From contig PMCY01000100.1 of NCBI GenBank assembly GCA_003154255.1, forward strand, positions 4,234-11,119: a stretch of 6,886 nt of DNA. Reading direction: 5' to 3'. Below the pieces are notes generated by a model. The model was not told the DNA's origin. It searched no databases and worked only from the letters and a program-made list of their open reading frames with translations. The stretch is from Candidatus Aminicenantota bacterium. Its GTDB lineage: Bacteria; Acidobacteriota; Aminicenantia; Aminicenantales; UBA4085. A program made the translations under genes and the position numbers. This document shows positions 1 through 6,699 of this stretch, piece by piece; positions within the stretch are counted from its first letter, which is position 1; every line of letters begins with the position of its first letter.

Positions 1-130
1 CGCCTGGATGTTCGTCCTGGCCGCATCGGCGGCCCGGTCCGCCCGCGGGCTCGGCCCCCTTCGTGCGGCTGCCGTCGGATTGGTCGCCACGCTCATTTTC
101 CTGGCCGGTTTGCTCGTTTTCATTCGATGA
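1..130 (+). CDS. C-terminal end of an integral membrane protein (5' end outside window)
   Basis: The open frame starting at base 2 runs to a TGA at 128-130 and gives about 42 residues. They form a hydrophobic stretch (AWMFVLAASA), a short basic loop (ARSARGLGPLR) and a second hydrophobic helix ending in LLVFIR. This looks like the last two transmembrane segments of a multi-pass inner-membrane protein, with a positively charged loop that would favour the cytoplasm. A transporter or a membrane glycosyltransferase would both fit; the fragment is too short to name a family. The stop overlaps the start of the next gene (ATGA at 127-130), so the two are very probably co-transcribed and translationally coupled. 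The codon pattern matches the neighbouring genes. Confidence 0.6.
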   Translation, partial: AWMFVLAASAARSARGLGPLRAAAVGLVATLIFLAGLLVFIR

Positions 131-2142
131 TAGAAGCCCAAGAGCATTTCTATAGCGACGACCCCTCGGTCGGCCCTTCCGACGTTCGGACGACATTAAA
201 GGGCGCTTCTTATTTTTTTCTCGGCAACGGCCTGATCCAAGCGGCGGTCCAATTCGCGCCGGCCGGCGAGGGCACGCCTCTGGGCCTTTTGATCCTGGAT
301 CCGGAAGTCCTGGGCCCGAAACGCGCCGCTTTGACCATGGATCCTGAGCGCGGCCTGGACCCAACGGCTATCGAGGTTTCCGCGGGCGGCAAGATACACA
401 AACCCCTGGCCGGGAATGTGCGCGCAGCCTGGGACGAGCGCGATGGCGTGCCCGCCGTGCGCGCGGAATGGTCCGCCGGAGCCATGGAGATCACGGAGTG
501 CTTCTTTTGTCCCGACCGGGAGAGTCCCGTCATCGTTCGGGAAATCACCCTGCGGAATCCCGGATCCAAGCCGATTGCGTTTTCCGTCCGGACCGGAATC
601 GGCCGGGCCGTCGTCGAACGATCAGCAAGCGCCGCTCCGGCGAAGTCCGAGACATGGGCTTTGATTTATGCGCTCGACGCCGGCCGCCGGTCAGTCGCCT
701 TCGAATGGGCCGTCCGTTCCGTCGGCACGGAAAGCGCCGCCGCTTTCAGCGGGTCTCTGGCTTCGATCGCCACCGGGGACCTGCTCCTCGATCGGTTCTT
801 TAAGGTTTCGAAATTCCAGCTGCCCGCCGCCCTCTCCAAGTCCGGACGGTTGGACGGCAGCATCTGGCAATACAATCGGGAATGGGTCCGCGACCAGTCG
901 GTCATAGTGGAAGCCCTGGCCGCTCTCGGAGCCCGGGACCTGGCCCGCACAATGATCGAGCGCCTGGCCGGCCGGTTCGTCACGGACGAGGGAGATACGA
1001 TCGATTCGAGCGAACGCCGCGGCCCGGCCGAGATCGAGCTTGACCAGAACGGGTATCTCCTCCGGGCCATCCTCCGCTACGCCCTCTGGACGGGCGATGA
1101 AGACATCGCCCGGCGGCTCTGGCCGCGCATCACCGCTATCGCCGAATTCCCCCTGCGGGATGTTTTCCGTCATGGGCCCTCCGGCTTGCTGATGAATCGG
1201 CGCGAATACTGGGAGCGCCATCGCATCCACGGGATAGAGACCGGCATGGAGCTGGCCCACCAAGTCATGGTCACGGTTGGCCTGGACGCGGCGGCGGCCC
1301 TGGCCCGGATGGCCGGCCAACCTGCTTTGGCGGTCCGCTGGACGGTCGAATCCGCGCGCTTACATAAAGCCTGGCTCGAGGATCGCGTTTTTCGGATGGC
1401 CGACAACCGCGGTTTCATCAAGCGCCGCGGCCCGGCCGGACCTGTCCAGGAGACGATCACCGCCGCTCCCGAAGCGGGATTGCCCGACGGCGTTCCGCTT
1501 CGCGCAAACAGCCCACATTATCTTAATCCCGATACGTCGGCCGCGCTTCCGATCCTGTTCGGGCTCGTCCCGGCCGATTCGCCCCTGGCGGCGCTGACCC
1601 TGTCTTCGCTCGATGCCCTGTGGAACCAGGCCTGGACGGGCGGGGGATACGGCCGCTATCATTTCACGTCCGAGCCCGATTCGGCAGGCCCCTGGCCGTT
1701 CGCCTCTCTTTTCGTCGCCCGGGCCGCCGTCGAGAGCGGCCGCTTCGATCTCGTCCGCAGGATCCTGGACTGGATGGGATCTGTGCCGGGCGCGGCCGCG
1801 GGTTCCTGGTTCGAGTTCTATGGACGGCGCCTTTCCCCGCCGTTCCCGCAGGTCGGCGTCATTCCCTGGACCTGGGCCGAGATCATTCATCTCACCGTCG
1901 AAAACGTCCTCGGCGTGCGGCCGACGGAAAAAGGACTGTTTATCCGCCCCCGGCTTCTTCCTGGGTCCGGCCCGGCCCGGGCCGACCTGTCCGTGCGAGG
2001 CGTCCGTTTGCGTCTGGACATCGCCTCGGGAGCGTTCGGCAGGACTCTCGAATTCAAGACGGACGCGGTAGTTCTGAAACGGGACGAGCGTTCGATTCTC
2101 ATCGCGTATCCCCGCAGCGCCGCCGCCGTGCGCGTTCGCTGA
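127..2142 (+). CDS. (alpha/alpha)6-barrel glycoside hydrolase-like protein, probably cytoplasmic
   Basis: This 671-residue protein has the layout of six-hairpin glycosidases (the GH15, glycogen-debranching C-terminal and GH78 type). An N-terminal beta-rich region (about 25-215) precedes a helical barrel (about 220-595). A small beta domain closes the protein; its linker VENVLGVRPTEKGLFIRPRL (591-610) is typical of that fold. In the barrel, YNREWVRDQS (249-258) resembles the substrate-binding W-x-R-D segment of glucoamylase-like enzymes. EIELDQNGYLLRAI (302-315) and the acidic NRREYWERH (357-365) are the likeliest places for catalytic acids (E303, E305, D306, E360, E363); this is inference. 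There is no signal peptide, so the enzyme should act in the cytoplasm, perhaps on an imported or stored glucan or oligosaccharide. The substrate cannot be read from sequence. The ATG at 127 overlaps the upstream stop and has no purine-rich site before it, which suggests translation is coupled to the membrane-protein gene. No closer in-frame start is available. Confidence 0.72.
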   Translation: MIEAQEHFYSDDPSVGPSDVRTTLKGASYFFLGNGLIQAAVQFAPAGEGTPLGLLILDPEVLGPKRAALTMDPERGLDPTAIEVSAGGKIHKPLAGNVRAAWDERDGVPAVRAEWSAGAMEITECFFCPDRESPVIVREITLRNPGSKPIAFSVRTGIGRAVVERSASAAPAKSETWALIYALDAGRRSVAFEWAVRSVGTESAAAFSGSLASIATGDLLLDRFFKVSKFQLPAALSKSGRLDGSIWQYNREWVRDQSVIVEALAALGARDLARTMIERLAGRFVTDEGDTIDSSERRGPAEIELDQNGYLLRAILRYALWTGDEDIARRLWPRITAIAEFPLRDVFRHGPSGLLMNRREYWERHRIHGIETGMELAHQVMVTVGLDAAAALARMAGQPALAVRWTVESARLHKAWLEDRVFRMADNRGFIKRRGPAGPVQETITAAPEAGLPDGVPLRANSPHYLNPDTSAALPILFGLVPADSPLAALTLSSLDALWNQAWTGGGYGRYHFTSEPDSAGPWPFASLFVARAAVESGRFDLVRRILDWMGSVPGAAAGSWFEFYGRRLSPPFPQVGVIPWTWAEIIHLTVENVLGVRPTEKGLFIRPRLLPGSGPARADLSVRGVRLRLDIASGAFGRTLEFKTDAVVLKRDERSILIAYPRSAAAVRVR

Positions 2143-2164
2143 GGGGAGCGTGCGTTGCATTTTT
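2133..2164 (+). terminator. possible weak intrinsic terminator after the glycosidase gene
   Basis: CGTTCGCT (2133-2140) can pair with AGCGTGCG (2147-2154) around a 6-base GAGGGG loop. There is one mismatch and one G-U pair, and the inner CGCT/AGCG is perfect. The run TTGCATTTTT (2155-2164) follows. The hairpin contains the glycosidase stop codon (2140-2142). Stem strength is modest and the T run is interrupted, so it may only reduce read-through into the MFS gene. Confidence 0.3.
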
Positions 2165-2196
2165 GACCACCCCGGATTACACTGAGGCCCATTCGC

Positions 2197-3597
2197 ATGG
2201 AAGACCGCAGAATTCCCGAGCGGGCGGCCGAGCCCCCGCGGGCCACCGTGCTCGCGGTTTCGGTCATCGCCGCTTTTCTGGCCCCGTTCATGTCTTCGGC
2301 CATGAACATCGCCCTGCCCTCGATCGGACGGGAGCTCCGTCTGGATGCCGTGATCCTGGGCTGGACGGCCACGGTCTACCTCTTGTCCTCGGCCCTGTTC
2401 CTTCTGCCCTTTGGTAAAATCGCCGACATCCGAGGCCGCAACAAGGTCTTTCTCTACGGCGCCATCATCAATACGGCGGCTTCGGCTCTTTGCGCCGCGG
2501 CCGGGACGGTTGGCGTTCTCATGGCCGGTCGGATTCTCCAGGGCCTCGGCGGGGCCATGGTTTTCAGCACGGGCGTGGCCATGCTGACCTCGGCCTACCC
2601 GGCCGGTGAGCGCGGCCGCGTACTGGGCCTCAACGTGGCCTTCACCTACATCGGCCTGTCCCTCGGCCCGGTCCTCGGCGGGGTCCTGACTCAGAACTTC
2701 GGCTGGCGGAGCATCTTCCTGGCCAACGCCGCCGTCAGCTTGATCCTCGTCCTGGCCACGGCCTGGAAACTGGGCGGGGAGTGGTGCGAACGACGGGCCG
2801 AATCGCTCGACGGACCTGGCGCGCTGCTCCAGGGCTTTGCCCTGGTTTCGCTGATGCTCGGATTGTCCCGGCTGCCGCGCCTGTCAGGCGGCCTGATGAT
2901 CGCCGCCGCGGCGGCCGGGATGGCCGCTTTCATCGCCCGGGAAAAGCGGGCCCGCCATCCGCTCATCGATCTGAACCATTTCCGGAGCAATTCGGTTTTC
3001 GCCTTCTCCAACCTGGCCGCGTTGATCAACTATAGCGCGACCTCGGCGGCCGGTTTTTTGCTCAGCCTCTACCTGCAATACATCAAGGGTCTGACTCCCC
3101 AGAAGGCCGGATTTATTCTGCTGGCCCAGCCGGCCATGATGGCGATTTTCTCGCCCCTGGCCGGGCGGCTTTCCGACCGGATCGAGCCCCGCTACCTGGC
3201 CTCGGCGGGAATGGGGATTTCCGCGTCCGGGCTCTTTCTCCTCTCTTTTGTCGGCCCGGTCACGGGACTCCCGTTCATCGTCGGTTCTCTCTTCATCCTC
3301 GGCTTTGGGTTCGCCCTCTTTTCCTCGCCCAACACCAACGCGGTCATGAGCTCGGTCGAGAAAAAGGACTTCGGCCTGGCTTCGGCCGTGCTCAGCACCA
3401 TGCGCCTGACCGGCCAGATGCTGAGCATGGGAACGGCGGTGCTCCTTTTCAGCCTGATGATCGGCCGGGCCAGGATCACGCCCGACGTCTATTCCCAATT
3501 CCTGCGGTCCGCCCGGGTGGGATTCGTCCTCTTCGCCGTCCTCTGTGTCGCCGGCGTGTTCGCTTCCTTGGCCCGGGGCCACCTGCGGAAGGCCTGA
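2197..3597 (+). CDS. MFS transporter, DHA2 (EmrB/QacA-like) 14-helix type
   Basis: This 466-residue inner-membrane protein has about 14 hydrophobic segments, the count expected of the DHA2 family of proton-driven exporters. The MFS signatures are clear: N-I-A-L-P in helix 1 (37-41), motif A GKIADIRGRNK (73-83) in the loop after helix 2, motif B GRILQGLGGA (111-120) in helix 4, and motif C GLSLGPVLGG (153-162) in helix 5, the antiporter signature. The second half repeats a motif-A-like GRLSDR (323-328). Where many DHA2 drug exporters read LDxTIVNVALP, this protein reads FMSSAMNIALP, so the helix-1 Asp falls on Met32 and the energy coupling or substrate may differ from QacA-type pumps. The ATG is preceded by GAGG (2184-2187) with a 9-base gap, which supports this start. 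The cupin gene begins 2 bases after the stop, so the two form a transcription unit. The substrate is unknown; export of a drug, metabolite or amino acid is possible. Confidence 0.85.
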   Translation: MEDRRIPERAAEPPRATVLAVSVIAAFLAPFMSSAMNIALPSIGRELRLDAVILGWTATVYLLSSALFLLPFGKIADIRGRNKVFLYGAIINTAASALCAAAGTVGVLMAGRILQGLGGAMVFSTGVAMLTSAYPAGERGRVLGLNVAFTYIGLSLGPVLGGVLTQNFGWRSIFLANAAVSLILVLATAWKLGGEWCERRAESLDGPGALLQGFALVSLMLGLSRLPRLSGGLMIAAAAAGMAAFIAREKRARHPLIDLNHFRSNSVFAFSNLAALINYSATSAAGFLLSLYLQYIKGLTPQKAGFILLAQPAMMAIFSPLAGRLSDRIEPRYLASAGMGISASGLFLLSFVGPVTGLPFIVGSLFILGFGFALFSSPNTNAVMSSVEKKDFGLASAVLSTMRLTGQMLSMGTAVLLFSLMIGRARITPDVYSQFLRSARVGFVLFAVLCVAGVFASLARGHLRKA

Positions 3598-3599
3598 CC

Positions 3600-4097
3600 A
3601 TGCGCACGGGTAATGATTGGATCCGGGCGCTCGATCTTCGTCCCCATCCTGAAGGCGGCTTTTTCCGAGAGATCTATCGTTCCGGGTACCGCATGGCCCG
3701 GGCCGGACTTCCGCCGCGCTACTCCGGCGACCGTTCCCTATCCACGTCCATCTATTTCCTGCTCCTGAGCGGACAGGTTTCGCGGCTCCACCGCCTGCGT
3801 TCGGATGAGATCTGGCATTTCTATGAGGGGAGCCCGGTCGTCATTCACACGATCGAGCCGGGCGGCGCCTACGCAGCGGTCGGTATGAGCCGGGAAGCTT
3901 TGACCGGCCCGGGTTTTCAGGCGGTCATCCCGGCCGGTTGGTGGTTCGGAGCCGAAGTCGCCGCTCCGGATTCGTTTGCCCTGGTCGGCTGCACCATCGC
4001 GCCCGGGTTTGAATTCGACGATTTCGAACTGGGCCGGCGCGAAGAGCTGCTGGCGTCCTATCCCGCGCATAGGGGGATCATCGAAAAACTGACCTGA
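3600..4097 (+). CDS. DUF985 / Cupin_5 family protein (COG3542)
   Basis: This 165-residue single-domain protein is full length for the family. Family hallmarks run from end to end: LDLRPHPEGGFFREIYRS (11-28), STSIYFLL (48-55), SRLHRLRSDEIWHFYEG (61-77), QAVIPAGWWFGAE (107-119) and VGCTIAPGFEFDDFEL (129-144). His64, Glu70 and His73 lie where cupins place metal or ligand contacts; that role is inferred. The yeast relative Yml079w has a cupin fold, and as far as I know the family has no settled biochemical function. There is no signal peptide or membrane segment, so it should be cytosolic. The start is well supported: GGAAGG (3587-3592), inside the end of the MFS gene, lies 7 bases before the ATG, and only two bases separate the genes. 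The tight link suggests its ligand relates to whatever the MFS protein moves, but this is a context argument only. Confidence 0.9.
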   Translation: MRTGNDWIRALDLRPHPEGGFFREIYRSGYRMARAGLPPRYSGDRSLSTSIYFLLLSGQVSRLHRLRSDEIWHFYEGSPVVIHTIEPGGAYAAVGMSREALTGPGFQAVIPAGWWFGAEVAAPDSFALVGCTIAPGFEFDDFELGRREELLASYPAHRGIIEKLT

Positions 4098-4105
4098 CTT
4101 TTTCG
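4082..4105. repeat. inverted repeat at the convergent gene junction
   Basis: CGAAAAA (4082-4088) and TTTTTCG (4099-4105) form a perfect 7-base inverted repeat around a 10-base loop. The repeat spans the cupin stop codon and lies just beyond the opposing beta-barrel gene. The stem is AT-rich and would be weak in RNA, so it is not a standard terminator, although its A and T runs could help termination in both directions. Confidence 0.4.
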
Positions 4106-4120
4106 GGCGGAGGCGGATCC

Positions 4121-5149
4121 TCAGAAATCGAATCCGGCTCCCAGCTTCACCTGGAAGCCGGAAAGATCGGGGTTGAAGCGCCGTACCCCTGGCAGCATCG
4201 TGTACTGGTTTTGGATGTAGAGGGGAGTGAAGCGGCCCCAGCTTTTGGTCACATCGCTCGGTTGGAGGAACCAGGTGCCGGTCCACGTCGTGGTGGCCGC
4301 GTCATAGACGGCGTTGGAGTCCTTGTACGTCGCCGTCGACCAGCCGGAACCGGTAATTTCGCCAAGCTCCCGGAAAATATAGCTGCCTTCGACGAACAGC
4401 CGGAGATATTTCAGCGGCCGGACGAACAGGCCCGTGCCCAGCTCTCCGCCCAGGCCGGTCACGGATCCTTTCATCTCCTGGGAGAAAACGCCGTCCGTTT
4501 GATAGCCGTCGGCCGTGGTGATGATGCTGTGGCGCTGACTGAGGGTGCGGCACTGGGCGAAGATAGGGCCGAAGGCGATGGAGATTTCCCAGCGCAGGAC
4601 GGACATGAAATCCCAGCCGAAATGGGCCCCCAATTCCGGCTCCCAGGCCGTGGCCTGGGTCGTAAATCCGGTGTTCTGATACTGGGCCGTCCGCACATTA
4701 GGGAAATCGGTATAGTCCGGCCGCCGGTCCTGGATGTCGAACGTCATGCCGACGGTGGACAGCTGGGTACCGTTCAGATACTGGATGCCCACGGTCAGCG
4801 CGAACGTCGGGCTGGCCTGATAGCGCAGGCGAAAGCCATAAGGCACGGCCTTTTTGAGTGATTGGAACGTGGCGTCGCCCGTCCGGGTAGACGTGACGAT
4901 GAAATTATCGCCGTAGATCGAATGAAGGTAGTCGTAATATTTGACCCAATAAAATTGCAGGTAGGCTTCTTCATAGATCGGGTGGTTGTTGAGGTCGTCC
5001 GGGTTGATCTTGCAGAAGCCGCCGTAGAATTCCAGGGAGAAGTTGGACAACTTGAACTCGTAGCCCTCCTCCTGGGAGAAGAGGGCGGCGGGAAGAAAGG
5101 CGAACAAAGCCAGCGCGAGTGCGGGCCCGGCGAAGCGGCGCGGGTTCAT
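4121..5149 (-). CDS. predicted outer-membrane beta-barrel protein, function unknown
   Basis: The 342-residue precursor begins with two arginines and a hydrophobic core (MNPRRFAGPALALALFAFLP), a Sec signal peptide probably cut near Ser25 before QEEGYE. The mature part is rich in aromatic residues, with alternating hydrophobic and polar stretches that look like membrane beta-strands (for example 105-125, 183-198, 232-260, 331-342). It ends in GAGFDF; a terminal Phe is the usual signal for outer-membrane insertion by the BAM complex. I do not recognise a specific family or a plug, OmpA-like or enzymatic domain, so porin, structural and scaffold roles all remain open. The start is fixed by AAGGAG (complement of 5156-5161) 6 bases before the ATG. 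The ATG overlaps the stop of the upstream peptidase gene (ATGA at 5149-5146), so the two are translated as one unit and may act together in the envelope. A strong hairpin lies in the last codons (4133-4162). Confidence 0.72.
   Translation of the reverse strand: MNPRRFAGPALALALFAFLPAALFSQEEGYEFKLSNFSLEFYGGFCKINPDDLNNHPIYEEAYLQFYWVKYYDYLHSIYGDNFIVTSTRTGDATFQSLKKAVPYGFRLRYQASPTFALTVGIQYLNGTQLSTVGMTFDIQDRRPDYTDFPNVRTAQYQNTGFTTQATAWEPELGAHFGWDFMSVLRWEISIAFGPIFAQCRTLSQRHSIITTADGYQTDGVFSQEMKGSVTGLGGELGTGLFVRPLKYLRLFVEGSYIFRELGEITGSGWSTATYKDSNAVYDAATTTWTGTWFLQPSDVTKSWGRFTPLYIQNQYTMLPGVRRFNPDLSGFQVKLGAGFDF
4133..4162. repeat. GC-rich hairpin in the 3' end of the beta-barrel gene
   Basis: TCCGGCT (4133-4139) pairs with AGCCGGA (4156-4162). 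After one C/A mismatch, CCAG (4141-4144) pairs with CTGG (4151-4154) around a 6-base loop. No T run follows on the plus strand. On the minus strand a mixed TTCGATTTCTG follows, so this is not a classic terminator. It lies 36 bases beyond the end of the cupin gene and could block or process plus-strand read-through. It also encodes the C-terminal barrel strand, so the pairing may be incidental. Confidence 0.4.
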
Positions 5150-6579
5150 GGATTTCTCCTTGCGGCCGAGGCGCGATAGCGGGCGGCGACGGGATCAGGA
5201 ACGGTCCAATCGGCATCTTTGAGGTTGGCTGCCGCGTCGGCGCCGGACGATTCGGCCGAAGAAGGCGTTTTTCCCTGGTAGAACCAGTTGATGAAATCCG
5301 ACCGCAGGTCGACGCCGGAGAATTCCCGGAAATAGTCGGCCAGCTGCAGTGTCGTGAACGGCTCGAAGGTGTGGCGGGCCTGCAGATCGGCCAGGAAAAG
5401 GACCAGGGCCTGCCGGCCCCCGATCGCCCGGGCCATGGTCTCGAACGCCTCGGCGCCCTCGTAATAAGCCCGGGTGTCGAAGCCCACCGCATAAGGGGAT
5501 CGGGCGTTGACCATGTTGGACCGGAAGCCGGTCGGGATGGCGTTCATGCTTTGGGCATAGTCGACGTACCAGGAGGTGGCCGCCTCGTCCCACCACGAGT
5601 CGCGGTAGGTCTTGGCGATGATGCTGCAGCCGAAATACATGTGGTTGATCTCGTGCCTGAGGGCGCCGACCGAGGAGATGGTCCCCCCGTAATACTCCAT
5701 ACCGCCGCCCTCCTTGAGCAGCAGGATGCTCAGGCCGCGGGGCATGGGAAACGGCCCGAACTTGGCGGCCAGGTCCGGCAGCCAAGGCGTGATCTGGGTC
5801 CAGGCTTGGGCGATGGAGGCGCCGCCGGCGAAAGCCATGATCCGGACCGGTGTGCCGTTGATCATCCGCTCTTCGTAAACGGTGTCGGCCTGGGGCAGGA
5901 GGGCGAACATCACGGTGTAGGAGGCCACTTCGCGTTCGGTGTCGAGCGTCCATTCCTGCAAGTCCTCGCGCGGGCTCTTCTGGACGAGCCCTGAACCGAT
6001 AAACCGGTAGGGCACGGAACCGAGGACCTGGAAAGTCAACTCGTGGCGGGCCAGTTCGCCGGGGGTGTTGATGGTCGGCCAGACCTCCTCATTGCCCCGG
6101 CCGTGGATGTCGTTAACGTTCGAGGCGAAGCGGGGATAGGGGAGGTCGAGCGGGAGGCGGTAATCGACGGTCAGGAGGTGTTCATTGTTATCGGTGATAT
6201 CGCGCCCGATCTCGATCGACGGCTGGGTCGTGCCGGGAAGCGTGAAAAGCTTGAGCCCGTTGGACCCGAATCCGACAATCGGCTCGCCGTCCAGGGCCAC
6301 CGTATAACCGGTAAGGGACCCGCGGCTGAGCGGATCGAAATGGAACAGCGGGCGAGTTTGCCCGGGCCGCATCTTGAAAACCAGGCTGATCGATCCGGAC
6401 ACGGCCGACGCGGCCGGATCGTAGGCCAGAGTTCCGCGGATGGTCGAAATATCGATGCGATAGACGGCATCAAGGAGCTGGTCCTCGAGCCTCCCCGCGC
6501 CGCCACGGGATCGGTCGGCCGGGACGGCCAGGACCGGAATGAGAACAAGGACCGCCAGGAACCATCCGGGTTTTTTCAT
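5146..6579 (-). CDS. secreted M1-family zinc metallopeptidase (aminopeptidase-like)
   Basis: Read from the ATG at 6579, this is a 477-residue precursor. The signal peptide MKKPGWFLAVLVLIPVLAVPA has a likely cut after A21, so the enzyme should be periplasmic or beyond. An N-terminal beta domain (about 35-230) precedes the gluzincin domain. That domain carries HEINH (309-313) and, exactly 18 residues later, the third zinc ligand Glu332 in WWDEA, the HExxH-x18-E pattern of M1 peptidases. GGMEY (292-296) stands for the family's GxMEN amine-binding motif, with Asn replaced by Tyr. Tyr372 in YYEGA fits the catalytic Tyr of the usual Y-x-K-G motif. The protein stops soon after the catalytic domain with an Ala/Ser-rich tail, so it lacks the large helical C-terminal domain of PepN-type enzymes. 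The expected role is removal of N-terminal residues from peptides outside the cytoplasm; specificity is unknown. The frame stays open upstream to an ATG at 6789, but that start would run through the promoter region and bury the signal peptide. The barrel gene starts within its stop codon. Confidence 0.88.
   Translation of the reverse strand: MKKPGWFLAVLVLIPVLAVPADRSRGGAGRLEDQLLDAVYRIDISTIRGTLAYDPAASAVSGSISLVFKMRPGQTRPLFHFDPLSRGSLTGYTVALDGEPIVGFGSNGLKLFTLPGTTQPSIEIGRDITDNNEHLLTVDYRLPLDLPYPRFASNVNDIHGRGNEEVWPTINTPGELARHELTFQVLGSVPYRFIGSGLVQKSPREDLQEWTLDTEREVASYTVMFALLPQADTVYEERMINGTPVRIMAFAGGASIAQAWTQITPWLPDLAAKFGPFPMPRGLSILLLKEGGGMEYYGGTISSVGALRHEINHMYFGCSIIAKTYRDSWWDEAATSWYVDYAQSMNAIPTGFRSNMVNARSPYAVGFDTRAYYEGAEAFETMARAIGGRQALVLFLADLQARHTFEPFTTLQLADYFREFSGVDLRSDFINWFYQGKTPSSAESSGADAAANLKDADWTVPDPVAARYRASAARRNP
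5156..5161 (-). promoter_or_regulatory. ribosome binding site of the beta-barrel gene
   Basis: On the minus strand AAGGAG lies 6 bases before the ATG at 5149, inside the last codons of the peptidase gene. A strong own site together with an ATGA overlap points to coupled and efficient re-initiation. Confidence 0.75.
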
Positions 6580-6583
6580 CGGC

Positions 6584-6589
6584 TCCTCC
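6584..6589 (-). promoter_or_regulatory. ribosome binding site that sets the peptidase start
   Basis: On the minus strand GGAGGA, within CGGAGGAG, stands just before the ATG at 6579. Together with the signal peptide that starts there, it decides for this start over the longer frame beginning at 6789. Confidence 0.8.
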
Positions 6590-6605
6590 GGAGCAAAGAA
6601 AATCC

Positions 6606-6634
6606 ATTCTACATTTTTTTCCCGCTCGCGTCGA
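6606..6634 (-). promoter_or_regulatory. candidate promoter for the peptidase/beta-barrel operon
   Basis: On the minus strand TCGACG (6634-6629, 4 of 6 to the sigma70 -35) and TAGAAT (6611-6606, 5 of 6 to the -10) are 17 bases apart. Transcription would begin near 6599, leaving a leader of about 20 bases that still contains the ribosome site. A perfect TATAAT also exists at 6691-6686 on this strand but has no recognisable -35 partner. Confidence 0.4.
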
Positions 6635-6659
6635 AGCATCCGCATCGAATCGTTCCCGC

Positions 6660-6688
6660 TTGCTAAATCTACTGCAAATCCATATATT
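6660..6688 (+). promoter_or_regulatory. sigma70-like promoter for the flavodiiron gene
   Basis: TTGCTA (6660-6665, 4 of 6) and TATATT (6683-6688, 5 of 6) are separated by 17 bases, in an AT-rich patch that stands out from the G+C-rich surroundings. Transcription would start near 6695, about 85 bases before the ATG. Confidence 0.55.
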
Positions 6689-6692
6689 ATAT
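6682..6692. repeat. AT palindrome over the -10 box (possible operator)
   Basis: ATATA-T-TATAT is a perfect 5-1-5 palindrome lying on the TATATT -10 box. Its position suits a repressor or redox-regulator site, but short AT palindromes are common in promoters and I match it to no known regulator. Confidence 0.25.
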
Positions 6693-6699
6693 AGTGAAT

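Noticed and set aside
1360..2160. 266-codon minus-strand frame inside the glycosidase gene
   Set aside because: It is an Arg/Gly-rich shadow with no motif and no ribosome site.
2155..2183. TTGCAT-17-TACACT as a promoter for the MFS gene
   Set aside because: The match is weak (3/6 and 4/6), and transcription would start near 2190, after the GAGG ribosome site at 2184-2187, so the message would lack it.
1620..2417. 265-codon plus-strand frame bridging the glycosidase and MFS genes
   Set aside because: It is Arg- and Pro-rich out-of-frame translation of two real genes with clear family motifs.
4211..4861. 216-codon plus-strand frame antisense to the beta-barrel gene
   Set aside because: It has no domain, a composition typical of a complementary-strand shadow, and lies opposite a gene with signal peptide, strong ribosome site and C-terminal Phe.
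5119..5994. 291-codon plus-strand open frame antisense to the peptidase gene
   Set aside because: The product is low-complexity, rich in Gly, Arg, Asp and Val, with no recognisable domain or ribosome site. Long antisense frames are expected in G+C-rich genes, and the minus strand here encodes a clear M1 peptidase.
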